NCBI GenBank assembly: GCA_030512295.1
Contig: JAULSR010000002.1
Location: forward strand, 1,178,001-1,242,000
DNA from: Bombardia bombarda
Taxonomy: Eukaryota > Ascomycota > Sordariomycetes > Sordariales > Lasiosphaeriaceae
Length of the DNA stretch: 64,000 nt
Direction: 5' to 3'
The position numbers were made by a program, and so were the translations under genes. Shown piece by piece: positions 1-11,103 of this stretch (positions are counted from its first letter, which is position 1; the number at the start of each line of letters is the position of its first letter). The notes below the pieces were generated by a model. The model was given only the letters and a program-made list of their open reading frames with translations, was not told the DNA's origin and searched no databases.

Positions 1-965
1 GTTTGAGCACGTTTAAGCTCGAGTAAGGACGAAGACGGAGTTGTTCGCCCAGTACCTTGCCACAATGCCACTTGAGAGTAGTAGTATCGGATTAATGAGA
101 GGAGTGTCTAAGATAGGTAATTAGTAAAATGAGCTAATTAGCAGCGTTATACTTTTTAATTTGACCCCTGTCGAAATGGTATCTCTCCTGTTCACTGTGA
201 CCAGTGGCACAGCAAAGATTTCGCGTTCTCAATTGCAATGCTGTATCCCTTTGCCCGAGTTGACACCGAATCTTGCAACGTACATCGCGCTGGTGTCCCG
301 ACATGGCAGAGACGCGTAGTCAAAGAATCTCTCGTCTTTGTGTGGGGCTACTTACGTACCTGGTGATAATGCACCTCAGCCACTGATCGAAAGTCAACGG
401 AGTATTCGGGAATACCTCAAGGCAGCAGTTTAACTGCCAGCGTCGCGGTACGCGCGGCTAATCAACCGCAATTGAGGCGATGCTGGTGGTGGTCTCGTCG
501 TATTGGTCGTACCTGCAATCCAACCTTGGCCCGTGTTCTTTGGACAGGGTGTTGTCCAACTTGGCGAAAATGAGGCCAAATTTGACGAATCAAAAAAGCT
601 CCAGGGAATAAAGGGTATAATACTGTATTCCAAGGCAGACATTTAGTGTTAATGAAGTTGCTTCGACTGTGACATGGTTGAGAATTGAAGCTTTGAGTAG
701 GATCCTGTCTAAAGTCCGAGACGTCGGATTTATCAAAGTACCGTTTCTCATTACGACTCATGATCTAAGCTCAGCCGTCAACACTATGTGTACTTAATGA
801 GGCCCGAAAGACTATGAACATACCTTAGTAATGAGTCCATCGCGGTCTTCGCAGATAAAAGGCCTGCATCTTTGCAAATTCCAGTTGCTTGAACGGGTGC
901 ACGAAGTTTCTTCCTCAACTGACATCTTGCAATAACAAACTGAGTGTTTGCATCATCAAGCGAAC
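1..965. other. No gene seen at left edge
   Basis: No reading frame here has fungal codon character, a recognisable domain or a splice pattern. The final part is the presumed promoter and 5' untranslated region of the hydrolase gene that starts at 966. Confidence 0.5.
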
Positions 966-2855
966 ATGAAGATTGAAACAACATTTCGCCCGTATCGTGG
1001 GGTACGGGCAGCGTGGATGGTAGGGACGACTGCTTTTGCTTCCCTAGTTGGGCTTGCAGCATCGCATGAGCTTCCGACTCGGATAAGCCACCCACTCAGC
1101 CGTTCGATCAATGAATCGTCCTTGTCTCCTTATGGCCAATTTCCCCAACAGGCCGACGCATTCCAATTCATCCCTTGCACGCCAACCGTCTCTCTTCCCC
1201 CGATAGATGACGGCAACCCCAATGCAACATGGGCCGCGCAGTTCGACCCCGACCCTCAGCACTGGGGCTGGGGAATCTTTACCTCGAACGCCGAAAACTC
1301 CAGCAACACCACTGACCCGTACGCCGGACGTGGGATATACCTATGCGGCTACCTGGACGTACCCCTCGACTACCTCAACGACTCAGATCCGCGCATCGCC
1401 CGCCTCGCCGTGACCAAGTTCCAGGTCTCGGGGCTTGCTCGCATCGACTCCCGCCGGCCTGTCTCACATGGTGCTGGTGCCAAGAGCGAGCGCACCATCG
1501 TTATCGAGCCCGGCGGCCCGGGAGGCAGTGGCACAAGAATCCTGTGGGACTTTGGCGAGCAAGGCACGCAGCTGTACAGCCAGGGTCGCTTCGACGTGCT
1601 CGGCTGGGACCCCCGGGGTGTGAATGCCTCTCTTCCTTCAGTAGAGTGCTTCCCCCACGGCGTGGATCGTGATCGCTGGTCGCTGCTGCGAGCGCAGTAT
1701 CGAGAGACGACCAACCAGACGAGACAGCTCGAGCTGGCTGATGCAATGAACAATGCCACCCTCTATGCCTGCTCGCAACGGCTCGGTGACTTGGGTCGCT
1801 TTATTAGCACCGCGTATGTTGCGCGCGACTTGGAGGAGATACGCAAGGCGTTGGGCGAGGAGAAGCTGACGGGGTATTTCATCAGCTATGGGACCGGCAT
1901 CGCGCAAACATATGTCAATATGTTTCCTGATCGTGTGGGGCGGATGATCCTTGATGGACCCGAGTATGTCAAGAACAGCTGGCAGGTTGGGGGCTGGGCT
2001 TTGACGTCGCTCGACAACGTGACGGATGAGTGGCGAGATGGGTTCTTGGGCGAGTGTGTCGCGGCAGGGCCTGAGAACTGTGCATTGGCGAGGCCATCGC
2101 AGACGGTTGAAGAGCTCGAGGCCCGGATGCACGCGCTATTTGAGTCGATTCTCAACCGACCAGCAATAGGCTATACCGAAGCCAGCGGGCCAAGCATAAT
2201 TACGTATTCTTTGCTTACGCTGGCCATTTACGACACGCTGTATGATCCATCAACGTGGCCCGCCACCGCGCAGGTGCTGAACGAGCTCGAGGCGGGAAAC
2301 TCGACTCTTGCCGCACTCACACTGGACAGATATTGGGAGTACCAGCCGTCTGAGGCGTCGACATGTCCCGCCGAGATGCATTCTCCCGCCGAGCTCCAAA
2401 CTCTGGTAATCTGCTCTGACGGATACGATGCGCCCGAGCCAGAGGGCGGACTTGGCTGGTACGACCAGTTCTGGACAAACGTGACTGATCGCAGCTGGAT
2501 CTCAGGCAATTCCAGGTTCTACAACGTGCTCCCTTGCCGCCACTTCACGACATACTGGCCAAATGTGGCTGAGGTGTATCGCGGTGGTCTCAATCATTCG
2601 TTGAGCAATCCGGTCTTGATTCTAGCGGGGGCATATGATCCTGCGACGCCGCTGCGCGATGGGAAGAGGCTTCTAGGAGAGATGGGCAAGGAGAATGCAA
2701 GGTTGGTTGTGCATCATGGATACGGCCACACGTCGAGGGTCGATCGCTCCAGCTGCACTGAGGCCATTGTGAAGTCGTACCTTTTGAATGGGACACTGCC
2801 GGAGGAGGCGGAGACGGATTGCTATGCGGACAAGAAGCCGTATCAGATGGGGTGA
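966..2855 (+). CDS. Secreted alpha/beta hydrolase, TAP-like (S33 tripeptidyl aminopeptidase type)
   Basis: Uninterrupted 629-residue frame. The first in-frame ATG is at 966, and the N-terminus (MKIETTFRPYRGVRAAW followed by a Val/Ala/Leu-rich stretch to about residue 36) reads as a signal peptide, so the enzyme is probably secreted. An oxyanion-hole segment EPGGPGGSGT lies near residue 182. The nucleophile elbow SYGTG places Ser at about 307, DPATPL gives Asp at about 558, and GYGHTS gives His at about 588, so a full catalytic triad is present. This order, together with a C-terminal TAP-like domain, fits fungal S33 peptidases that remove short peptides from N-termini; the true substrate cannot be read from sequence. 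Several N-x-S/T sequons (for example NATW, NSSN, NATL) fit secretion. The next gene follows in the same direction after about 285 bp. No frame damage seen. Confidence 0.85.
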   Translation: MKIETTFRPYRGVRAAWMVGTTAFASLVGLAASHELPTRISHPLSRSINESSLSPYGQFPQQADAFQFIPCTPTVSLPPIDDGNPNATWAAQFDPDPQHWGWGIFTSNAENSSNTTDPYAGRGIYLCGYLDVPLDYLNDSDPRIARLAVTKFQVSGLARIDSRRPVSHGAGAKSERTIVIEPGGPGGSGTRILWDFGEQGTQLYSQGRFDVLGWDPRGVNASLPSVECFPHGVDRDRWSLLRAQYRETTNQTRQLELADAMNNATLYACSQRLGDLGRFISTAYVARDLEEIRKALGEEKLTGYFISYGTGIAQTYVNMFPDRVGRMILDGPEYVKNSWQVGGWALTSLDNVTDEWRDGFLGECVAAGPENCALARPSQTVEELEARMHALFESILNRPAIGYTEASGPSIITYSLLTLAIYDTLYDPSTWPATAQVLNELEAGNSTLAALTLDRYWEYQPSEASTCPAEMHSPAELQTLVICSDGYDAPEPEGGLGWYDQFWTNVTDRSWISGNSRFYNVLPCRHFTTYWPNVAEVYRGGLNHSLSNPVLILAGAYDPATPLRDGKRLLGEMGKENARLVVHHGYGHTSRVDRSSCTEAIVKSYLLNGTLPEEAETDCYADKKPYQMG

Positions 2856-3140
2856 CTCGGTGAGGTTTTGAGAAGAGGTTTGGAAGACTGCAGCTGTGGA
2901 GTAATTGTATGAACGTGCTGGTTTGGGAGAATTAATTTGCACCAAGTATCTGTCAAAAAGTAGCGTCAGGGTTATAGCCGACAATGAGATCATCTTTGTT
3001 GCGCACTAGGCTCGTTCGGGCTAGATTAACCAACCAGGTGAAACACAGTGGGTCATCAAAACTTTCCTCGCGCATGAACTCCCGTCCCAACGCTCAGCCC
3101 CCAATCCCAACTGGCAAACTTACCCACCCCCAAATCCAAC

Positions 3141-4519
3141 ATGCATTCACTAAGACGGACAGGCTGCAGCCTAAGCAATGTGCGTACCTGCATATCGACG
3201 GGCATTCGCCCATCATCCAAGAGCTACAGCCTTTCGTTTGTGAATTTTGCGCGACAGCACCATGTCGCTGCCGTCGTTGTGGGCGGTGGGCCCGCTGGCG
3301 TCGCCGCTGTCGGCAACCTCCTCATGCATATCGACAGGGGCGCCAAGGTCGCCTGGGTCGACAACGCCTTCCGCGGTGGCAGGATCAACGAAAAGTACCG
3401 CGAGGTTCCCAGCAACACCACGGCCGGTCTGTTTCTCACGTATGCGCATGCCGTGAAGCCGTTGCAGAATATCTGCGACGAAGCGCCAGAGCCAAACGCG
3501 GTGTCGGCCATCGCCGAGCTGCCCCAGAATGAGCCGTGTTCGCTGCACCAGGCCGGCGACATGATCAAGTTCCTCAGCGACGGGCTGGTCAAGAACAAGC
3601 GTGTTGAAAGCACCCTCGGACAGGTCACAGAGGCCAGGTGGGATGAGACGGTAATTCCCCTTTCTCGTCTCTCAGAATTCAAAGAACGAATAATTCACTG
3701 ACCCGCTCACAGACATCAACCTGGTCTCTCACCGTCAACTCCTCCACCCCCGAAACCACCGTGGAACTCACCGCCCCCCTCGTAGTCTACTGCACCGGCT
3801 CCTCCCCCGCCACAGCCAAAATCGCGCCTTCATCCCCCACCGAACCCTCGCCCGCGCCCCTCGACCTCGAGCTGGCCCTCAAGCCGTCAGGACTCGCGCA
3901 CAACCTGCCCACGGACAAGCCCCTCACCATCGGCGTCGTCGGCACCTCCCACTCGGCCGTCCTCGTCCTCATGAACCTCGTCCAGCTCGCCCAATCCACC
4001 CACCCCAAGCTGCGCGTCAAGTGGTTCGCGCGCACGCCCTACCTCAAGTACGCAAAGTACCTGCCCGGCGGCGTCATCAAGCACGACAACACGGGCCTCA
4101 AGGGCAGCGCGGCCAAGTTCGCCAAGGCCCAGCTCGAGGCCGGCAACCTCAAGCGCAGCGACGCGGGCAGGGTGATCTCGCGGGTCGACTGCGACGGCGG
4201 GCCGGAGAAGGAGCGGGCCTCGCTGGACAGGTATTTGCCGCAGTGTGACTATCTCGTGCAGGCGGTCGGGTATGTGCGGGACCCGCTGCCGAAAATGGAG
4301 AGGGGGCTGGAGAAGAGGTTGACGTTTGACCATGAGACGGGCGGGTTTACGGATAGAGAGACGGGCAAGGTGGTGAAGGGGTTGTTTGGCGCGGGGATTG
4401 CGTTTCCGCAGAGGGTGGTGGATGCATCGGGGAGTGTGGAGTTTGCGGTCGGGTTTTTCAAGTTTATGAAGTTTTTGAAGATGGTGACGCCGGAGTGGGT
4501 GAGTGAGGTTAGGAAGTAG
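3141..4519 (+). CDS. FAD/NAD(P)-binding oxidoreductase (pyridine nucleotide-disulphide type)
   Basis: Two exons, 3141-3650 and 3713-4519, joined by a 62-bp phase-0 intron (donor GTAATT, branch CTGAC near 3697, acceptor CACAG), giving about 438 residues. The FAD-binding Rossmann motif VVVGGGPAGVAAVG starts near residue 45, followed by a conserved GGRINEKYREVPSNT region. A second nucleotide-binding fold (GVVGTSHSAVLVLMNL) follows in exon 2, then LPGGVIKHDNTGLKG and a C-terminal VQAVGYVRDPLP segment typical of flavoprotein reductases or monooxygenase-like proteins. No redox-active CxxC pair is visible, so disulphide reductase activity is unlikely. The residues before the FAD motif are Arg/Ser-rich and could be a mitochondrial presequence, though an internal start cannot be excluded. 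The substrate is unknown. Confidence 0.8.
3651..3712 (+). other. Spliceosomal intron of the FAD oxidoreductase gene
   Basis: GTAATT donor, CTGAC branch site 15 bases before the CACAG acceptor, phase 0. Splicing removes an in-frame stop and joins two segments of the same fold. Confidence 0.85.
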
Positions 4520-5272
4520 GGGAGGGGTGGTGTGTGATTGTTTGGCTCCCAGGTCGGGGATGGATATATTGGCTACTGTGCACATACTTTGGCTTGACCT
4601 GGATGTATGGAGTTGGTCTAGATGGGTGTTTAGATGCTTTCTGGCTCATGCATATATATAGACCAGCTAGATTCTAGATTTAATATTGTATAAAAGGGTT
4701 TGATGCATAGCTGCGCTGCGAGGGCATGGTCTAAAACACGAATCACATGAAAAGACCTTTGGCATTTGTTCAAAACACATGTCCAATTCCCGCACGTATC
4801 TACTGTGCGGAATGCTGCCTATTGCTTGCTTATCACGCCTTGGCATAAAGCTACCCCTGTCGGTTGGATTTGAAGCTCGGTAGGCTTTTTTAACTGGCAT
4901 CCCCAGAACCGTCAAGCAGTGACGGCACGTTAAACCAGGCCAAGTTCGTGCAGACTAGCCATCGTCAGCCGCACCTCTGCCGGGAAATTGGTGGTAGCAC
5001 GAGGGGCTACGCCACGCTATCGTCCGGCCAATGCCAAGGCGGGAAGGCCTCCTCCCCCAGGCTTTCATCAGCTCACCACCGTCGAGGCAAACAACCATGG
5101 TCATGGCTATAAACTGGTGTTTCTGTCGCTCTTCGATTCATCATAAACACGAAACATTCACGATTTGAGGCATTTTGAAACTCGCATCAACATCTACCAA
5201 CCTTTCCGATCTTCAAGAGGACCACATCCATCCCAACCTCCATCACTCGTTAATCTCAGTGCCAATCGAGCC
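4520..5272. other. Intergenic region with presumed ankyrin-gene promoter
   Basis: No gene supported. A TATA-like CTATAAA lies at about 5107, 160-170 bases upstream of the ankyrin-gene ATG at 5273; this is suggestive only. Confidence 0.35.
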
Positions 5273-6746
5273 ATGACAGTAACCATGACCACCACCGACG
5301 TCCGGGACTTTGCTGCCCCCGCCTACACCGAGATCGGCGCGTCCATTGACCCCAACAATCCCACCTCCAGCCTCGACAACTCCATCGACGCGCTCCTCGC
5401 CCGCGCAAGCCATCTGCCCCTCCCGCTCACAAAACCCCCCACCGACGACCCGCGATTCTGGATCCCCCTCCCTGGTTCCAAGGCTTCCACCACCTAAACT
5501 CCCCCCAGCCCCAAGCCAAGCCAAGCCAGCCCCCACCGCCGCCCCAGCAGCTGGACGCCCAAAAAGAAGACTACCTCCTCGCCACCCAGCTCATCAACAC
5601 CTTCTTCACCGCCGTCCGCGCCGCCAACACCGGGCTCGTCACCCTGCTCATCTCCCGCGGCTTCCTCTCGCCCGACGTCGCCAACGCCTCCGGGCAGACG
5701 CCGCTCATCACCGCCGTCCGCGCACGCTCCAAGCCCATGGTCTGCGCGCTCGTCGCCCTCGGCGCCACCGTCGACCTCTACGGCCGCGAGCTCAGGAACG
5801 CGCCGCTCCGCACGCCGCTGATGCTCGCCGCCGGGTCGGGCAACCTCACGCTCGTGAAGCTGCTCATCGAGGACTTCCACGCGGACGACGCGCTGATCGC
5901 GCCCGACGGCCAGCTGGCGCTGCGGCTGGCGGCGGACGCGTGGCACAGGGAGGTGGTGGCGTACCTGCCCGCGCGGCGAGGCGGCGCGTGGAGGCGCTGG
6001 CGGGTGCAGCATTCCGTCGCGGCGGACAGGGTGAAGCGGGCCGGGAGGGGGCTGGCGAGGTTTGGACGGTTCTGGGTGTGGGAGCTGCCGCGGTTCTTGG
6101 TGTGGAGCGTGCCGAAGCACGTGGTGGTGCTGCCGGTGCGGGACGGGGCGGTGTATTGCTGGGAGAACAGGGGGCGGTTCGCGGGGTGGTGTCGGCGGCA
6201 GGTTGGGGAGCTTCCGGGGCGGGTGAGGAGGGGGGCGGAGAGGGTGTGGGAGGGGGTCAGGGGGCTGCCGGGGCTGGGGCGGAGGTTTGGCGGGTGGGTG
6301 TGGAGGGGGGTGAAGGCGGTGCCGGGGGTGGTGAGGCTGGTTGGGGGGTGGTTGTGGGAGAGTGCGAGGAGGGTTGGGGGGTGGTGGGGGGCGTGGTTAT
6401 GGGGGCTGTGTCGGCGGTGCATACGGCGGTGATGGCGGTGGTGGGTTTCTTTGGGGAGATTACGTTGAGGGATGTGTGGAATGGGGTTTGTGCGGTGGCT
6501 AGGGGGGTGTTTGTGGACTTGCCGAGGGCGGTGTGGCGTGGGCTCGAGGCGTTTGGCGAGGTGTCGTACAAGGCGATGAAGGCGGTGTTTGGGACGTTAG
6601 GGGAGGTGGTTTGGTGGTTTGGGGAGGTGGCGGTGTGGGTGGTGATGTATGTGCCGGCGCAGATGTGGGAGATTATGTGCGCGGTTGGGGGCTCGTTTGC
6701 AAAGGGGTATCATGAGGTGAGAGTTTGGTTTGATCCCAAGCATTAG
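5273..6746 (+). CDS. Ankyrin-repeat protein, frame broken twice at homopolymers
   Basis: The ATG at 5273 opens a frame (MTVTMTTTDVRDFAAP) that stops at 5497. The coding signal moves at about 5464 into another frame (WFQGFHHLN, then QLINTFFTAVRAANTG) that carries about three ankyrin repeats: LVTLLISRGFLS, GQTPLITAVRARSKPMVCAL and TPLMLAAGSGNLTLVKLLIE. The signal shifts again at about 6376-6391 into the frame ending at 6746 (GFFGEITLRDVWNGV to YHEVRVWFDPKH). Each break is cured by one extra base: in the C5 run at 5464-5468, and in a G6 run at 6376-6381 or 6386-6391. No GT-AG intron fits either break. The C-terminal third is Trp/Arg/Gly/Val-rich with repeated short W-G-V units of unknown role. 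Ankyrin repeats mediate protein binding; the partner is unknown. It could be an intact gene with assembly errors or a young pseudogene, and I favour the former. Confidence 0.65.
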
Positions 6747-7050
6747 AGGTTGCTGCTATGGTCGGATTTTGCGGAGCATGTAAGATAGGTACTGTTGTAG
6801 ATATCCAATAAAGGTTGGCAAAGGACATGTCATTATATACCAGAGTACAAGAACATTTAGTAGTGAAGCTGTGTGATACCCCTAGTTGCAAATGACAATT
6901 GAGAGCCATGTTTTGGAAAGACCTTCGAGAACAGATGATTTCAATTCGGACAGAAAGTAAATATCATGCGAGGTACCGTTACATCCTGCGTGGTACCAGA
7001 GATGGACTTAGGACAACTCCATCACGTCATGCCATTGTAATCTGGACATC

Positions 7051-7346
7051 CTATTTTTTCATGCTCTCCTTCAAGCTGTCCATCTTGGAGCCCAGCTTGC
7101 TTTTCATGCTCTCCGAGCCCTGGTTGGAGCTGCTCTGCATCCCGCTGCTAGGGCTGCTGCTCTCCAGGCCGGCGCCCTTCTTCGTCTTTTTGCCCATCAT
7201 GAGGTCATCGTCGTGCATCTAGATTATGTCAGTTGCTGTTCAAGATGATGTTGGGTGGAAGGAGAACAACGTACATGCGCCTCTTCCTCGGCGCGGTAGA
7301 TGAGGTCGTGGCCTTCCTCGAGTGCCTCGTCGGTGTAGCCGCTCAT
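7051..7346 (-). CDS. Small conserved-looking hypothetical protein, 79 residues
   Basis: Two short exons on the minus strand, 7346-7275 and 7218-7051, separated by a 56-bp phase-0 intron (7274-7219) with a GTACGT donor, CTGAC branch and TCTAG acceptor. Both exon lengths are multiples of three (72 and 168 bp including the stop). The product starts MSGYTDEALEEGHDLIYRAEEEAH, with the following exon reading MHDDDLMMGKKTKKGAG, then a Ser/Gln-rich linker and a Lys/Ser/Met-rich tail ending LKESMKK. It is hydrophilic, with no signal peptide, membrane segment or recognised domain. The acidic N-terminus and basic C-terminus suggest a small soluble binding protein, but no function can be assigned. Textbook splice signals are the main evidence that it is real. 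Confidence 0.65.
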
Positions 7347-8243
7347 GATGCTTGTTGTATGGAGTATGGAAGCTTAAGGGATTTGAAGTGGTTTGTATTG
7401 AGCGTGGCAGTTGAATATGCCTGTGGGTTGAGAGGAATTATCAGAAAGAATTGCGGGCGGGCACTCGGGGGGCTCAAGCACTCTTAATGTAAGTGGGAGC
7501 GGGAGCCTTTGTGTGGAGGTTGTCGGTGTCGTCATTTTTACATGCTCCCCGGTGAGGTGTTGGAGATGTGTGGTGGGTAAGGTGGGTAGGTGGCATCATG
7601 ATGAAAAGCGTCACACCACACCTCCGCTCTTCAACCCAATCATCTTGTGCCCCGCATCGGCCACCAAGATGATCCCCAGTGCTAGAGGGTTGAATGACGG
7701 ATGCCTACGTCAATTGCCAAATGATCTAGACCTTCGAGAGTCATTCGATGACGGCAGACACAGATTGAGTGTCGCTGCGGGTGTGGGAAATCCTGCTTGC
7801 TTCCTTAATTGAGCACACATCACTGTCAACGTGATGGCGAGGTGAGAATTTTGGAGTAATCAATAGATTGTTAGTGAACAAAGACATTGACTGGGCACAA
7901 AGGGTTTGTACCCACAGAAAATCATAAGCGTTCCATTCTTTTACTTTAGACAATTCACTGGTCTTACTAACATCTGGCCAAAGTAGTAATTAATGAGATG
8001 CTTCCTGACCACTCTGTATGTGCTGAACCTGGTTCAAAAGCTTAGTTTATTCTCTACAAGTGATCAAAATCCAACCGTTGCGTAATGACAGTCGCTATAT
8101 GTTAAATGCTATGATGTAACTTGAAAATCACAGATATGTCCTGCTAAAACGCAATGATGATCCGTAAAGGGCAGTCATTCCTCTGTAGAGTATCCGTCAG
8201 GACCCTCGTATTCACTGAGCATTTTCTGCAGCCTGGGAATATC
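7347..8243. other. Intergenic region, nothing recognised
   Basis: Moderately AT-rich. No frame, tRNA or repeat could be supported. Confidence 0.4.
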
Positions 8244-9141
8244 TTAAAGATCCTCTCGCATGAAATCATATCCAGCAGTCGCCATCTGGAGATGGAACAT
8301 CAACATTGGAACCGCTGACTTGTGTAAGTACCCAAGTTTCCAACACCTCCAAAGTAATGCCTGCACCCAGATCATAAACTGTGGACTTTCGGGCCATGTG
8401 CGCTCAGCTGGTTCGAAAATTGCTGCCCCAAGGGAGTGCCGAACCGGGTCGGTATCATGGCGACGGCGTCTGAGATGACGGAGTAGCTCTCTCTGTGTGT
8501 ATTTTGCAACGATGCAGTGATGACAACGACCGTTGTTACGAGGTTTGCTATCCCTTTCCAGACATAGTCTGCAATGCACTCCCCAACGGGCAGAGTTGTC
8601 CAGGGAGTCAAGATGAGGGGGACTGATAACGGTCATGGCACGCGGAATCGCCCCCGGTGAAGGCTCTCGCTCGATCTTGGCTGAGTAGGCAGCCTTCATA
8701 TCAGCCAGGACTTGCTCAGAAGCAAATAGTTCTGGAACGGGGAGAAATTCGCTCTTCCCCTCCCAGCAGGTGCTGCAGGCGCGCTTGCAGGTGCCGAGGT
8801 AGAGATAAGAGCCGAACGATGTACATGCCTGGCATTTAGTGGTGAATAAGGTTGAGTAAAGCGTCTCAGGATCGAAGGAGTGGGCCTGCAGCGCTACGGC
8901 TGAGGGAGTCGACGAGCAGCATGGAGCGGCGATTGACGGCATGAAATCTGGCTAGTGTCGGAACGTCTGCTAGGAGGAGGATGCGCTGAAGGATCTCCAA
9001 AGGGAGGGTATCTAGCTGCCCCGAGGGCAGTGCTTGGCAAGACCACAGTCGTCCAGAGTCATGGGCATCATCATGTTGCAGTTCTCTTGTGATAATTGAA
9101 GCCCAAGACTTGGCGCGAGTTCGGCACAGAATTGATTCATA
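8244..9141 (-). pseudogene. F-box protein gene with one frameshift
   Basis: An ATG at 9141 (minus strand) opens a frame reading MNQFCAETRAKSWAS and then a clear F-box, LDTLPLEILQRILLLADV followed by PTLARFHAVNRRSMLLVDSL (about 9015-8904). The coding signal then shifts frame near 8903 and continues in the frame ending at 8244. That part carries the region that follows the F-box in many fungal members: TLYSTLFTTKCQACTSFGSY, LYLGTCKRAC and FLPVPELFA, with Cys pairs able to bind metal. A second Cys/His group (CRLCLERDS, CHHCIVAKYT) follows. Restoring the frame needs loss of one base or gain of two, so this differs from the homopolymer breaks elsewhere. The short distance between LVDSL and AVALQAHS suggests a small deletion. 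F-box proteins recruit substrates to SCF ubiquitin ligases. In the present sequence the F-box and the Cys-rich part cannot be made as one protein. Confidence 0.65.
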
Positions 9142-10132
9142 TTTAGTGTTTCTCCAAGCTTAGGAACTGAATGACGGATAATGAGAGTACGGCAGACTTC
9201 AGGCCGAAGGGGGTAATGCGTCCAGGCCTAGGGGTGGTAGAGATAGCCGATTGAAGCAGGTCCATACTTGCGATGTGGGCAGTGCTTGCCATATGTTGAA
9301 GACAAGGCGTGCTTTCCGCATTAACTACCAAATCATGTGATACCATACGCCGAAATGGGATGGTGATAAAATCAGCCACATTGTCCGTGCCCGCAGACCT
9401 GGTCGGTTTGTCCATAGATTGATGATACCGTACACGTAATCATGTGATACTGTATATCCTAACCGAGAAGCTCTAGGTGTAGGTTAGCCAGACGGAAACG
9501 CTTCCGTCCATTTCTTATCATTGTATGGCATAAACACATGCAAGATCCCCCACAGGTTTGAGACAGCGCTCCAGTGACATCTTTGCTACTTGACTCAAAC
9601 TTTGTAACTCTGCATAATTGATATTTGCATAATTGATAGAAGAGATAAAGTAGGTACTTGAGAGACAGAACTTGGACATAGACATTGGGGATGCAGAGGT
9701 ATCTGAGCAACACTTCGAATAGCGACAGTAAAACACCCTGGATGGGCCATGATTGTAAATCTAGAAAAAGCCCCAAGGGCGGCCCCAAGGGCGGCCCCAA
9801 GGCCCAAGACTACCTACTTGCTGTACAGACCAAAAAGCCCCTCTTTTCTACCCCTCTTTGGATTGTTGTTTGCTCCTGCCTTCAACAGGGGTATTGGAAA
9901 TAGAGTTACGACTCAAAACCATGATCGTTCAAGTCTTCCGATCAGCCCTCTGGTCCTTCAATTTACACGTGGAAGGATTCAGAATGACCATAAACACAGA
10001 GCCTGAATCCAAGGCACCACCCCTCCATGTCTCGGCTTACCGTACTCAACACGGTCTTCTCCAAACCTCCTTACCTCATCAACACAACTACAGGACAACA
10101 CCAGTTCTGTTGTAGCGAGCCACTAAATAAAC
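9142..10132. other. Intergenic region with a short tandem repeat
   Basis: No gene supported. At about 9777-9802 a 12-base unit GGCGGCCCCAAG is repeated twice with a partial third copy. Competing frames on both strands across this repeat are low-complexity artefacts. Confidence 0.4.
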
Positions 10133-11103
10133 ATGTCTAGCAGAAAGATTGCAACAACTCCGGCAGGAGAGCACCCACCCCCAAACGCACAACAACCTCC
10201 ACCACCACAGCAACCACAACCTCTTCCCCTACCCTTGCCTCTACCCGTCCAGCCTTCTGGCAACACCGATGCCGAATGGGATGAACTCTTCGCAGGTCTC
10301 GAATGGGATTCGGTCCAAGCAGACGATAGCAACGCCGCTGAAGAAAGAAACGAGCCTGGGTAAAGCTTACCTGACGGACACCAACAGGACCGGACGCCAA
10401 GCGAGGCCCCCCTGTCGGATTGCCACCGCCAGAAAGACAAGCCGGCGAGGGCGAGGGCGAGGGCGAGGGCGACAGCGACAGCGATGACAACGACAATAAC
10501 AGCAATGCCCCCGAATCAGCCTCCCCCTCTTCCCCCGGCACTCTCGACTCAACACCCCTCCCTTCCCTCGGCAAACTGAACGCCGGAATCTGCAAAAGAG
10601 AACTTGTCGACATCTCCTTCCACCTCAAAGCCGCCCTCGGCAGCATCCCAGATGAGTACGACACCCTGTTCATTGTCCTCACGGCCGTGCGTCTGTTCGA
10701 CAAGTGCGTCAAGATCAGCAACTTGCTGCAAGATGACGCTACCAGCATTGAAAACAGCATGGCAGCTGCCCATACAAATTTTTTGAAGGAGGCAGAGAAG
10801 GTGATAATGGAAGTAACACAGCTGGGGGATCTTGAGGGGAGGGTAGTGCCGAAGGGGGATGACGAGTTTTTGAAAGTCAAGTTCAGCTTGAAGGAGAAAC
10901 AAAAGAGGGTACAGGAAGAGCAAGAAAGGAACAGGGTGGCGTTGAGGAGAAAGAGGGAGGAAGAGGAGGAAGAGAGGAAGAGAAAGGAGGGGATGGATAT
11001 CTTTAACAGAACGGAGATAGAGATGTTTGGGGAGGAGGAGAAGGAGAAGGAGAAGGAGAAGGAGAAGGAGAAGGAGAAGGAGAAAGGAAAGGAGAAAGGG
11101 TAG
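10133..11103 (+). CDS. Hypothetical Pro-rich / coiled-coil protein
   Basis: The first coding segment starts at ATG 10133 (MSSRKIATTPAGEHPPP), is Pro/Gln-rich and contains EWDELFAGLEWDSVQADD; it is open to 10363. A second segment in another frame runs from about 10375 to 11103. It has a Gly/Glu and Ser/Asp-rich linker, a folded-looking stretch (GKLNAGICKRELVDISFHLK to NFLKEAEKVIMEVTQLGD), then a charged helix ending in repeated Glu-Lys units. An intron must link the two, but the junction is unclear. A GTCTCG donor at 10296 with the CAG acceptor ending at 10387 keeps frame. A better-looking GTAAAG donor at 10360 needs an acceptor at 10475. The C-terminus is encoded by a GAGAAG microsatellite, so its length probably varies between strains. 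No domain recognised. Confidence 0.5.
10441..10474. repeat. (GGCGAG)n microsatellite
   Basis: Four to five consecutive GGCGAG-like hexamers inside the coding region, encoding alternating Gly and Glu in the presumed frame. Confidence 0.8.
11035..11099. repeat. (GAGAAG)n microsatellite in coding sequence
   Basis: About ten GAGAAG-type hexamers encode the Glu/Lys tail of the preceding gene. The repeat length, and so the helix length, is expected to vary. Confidence 0.85.

Noticed and set aside
5310..6400. 478-codon frame in the third reading frame over the ankyrin gene
   Set aside because: Only its last part (after about 6400) continues the ankyrin gene; the earlier part is Arg/Pro/Ala-rich shadow sequence.
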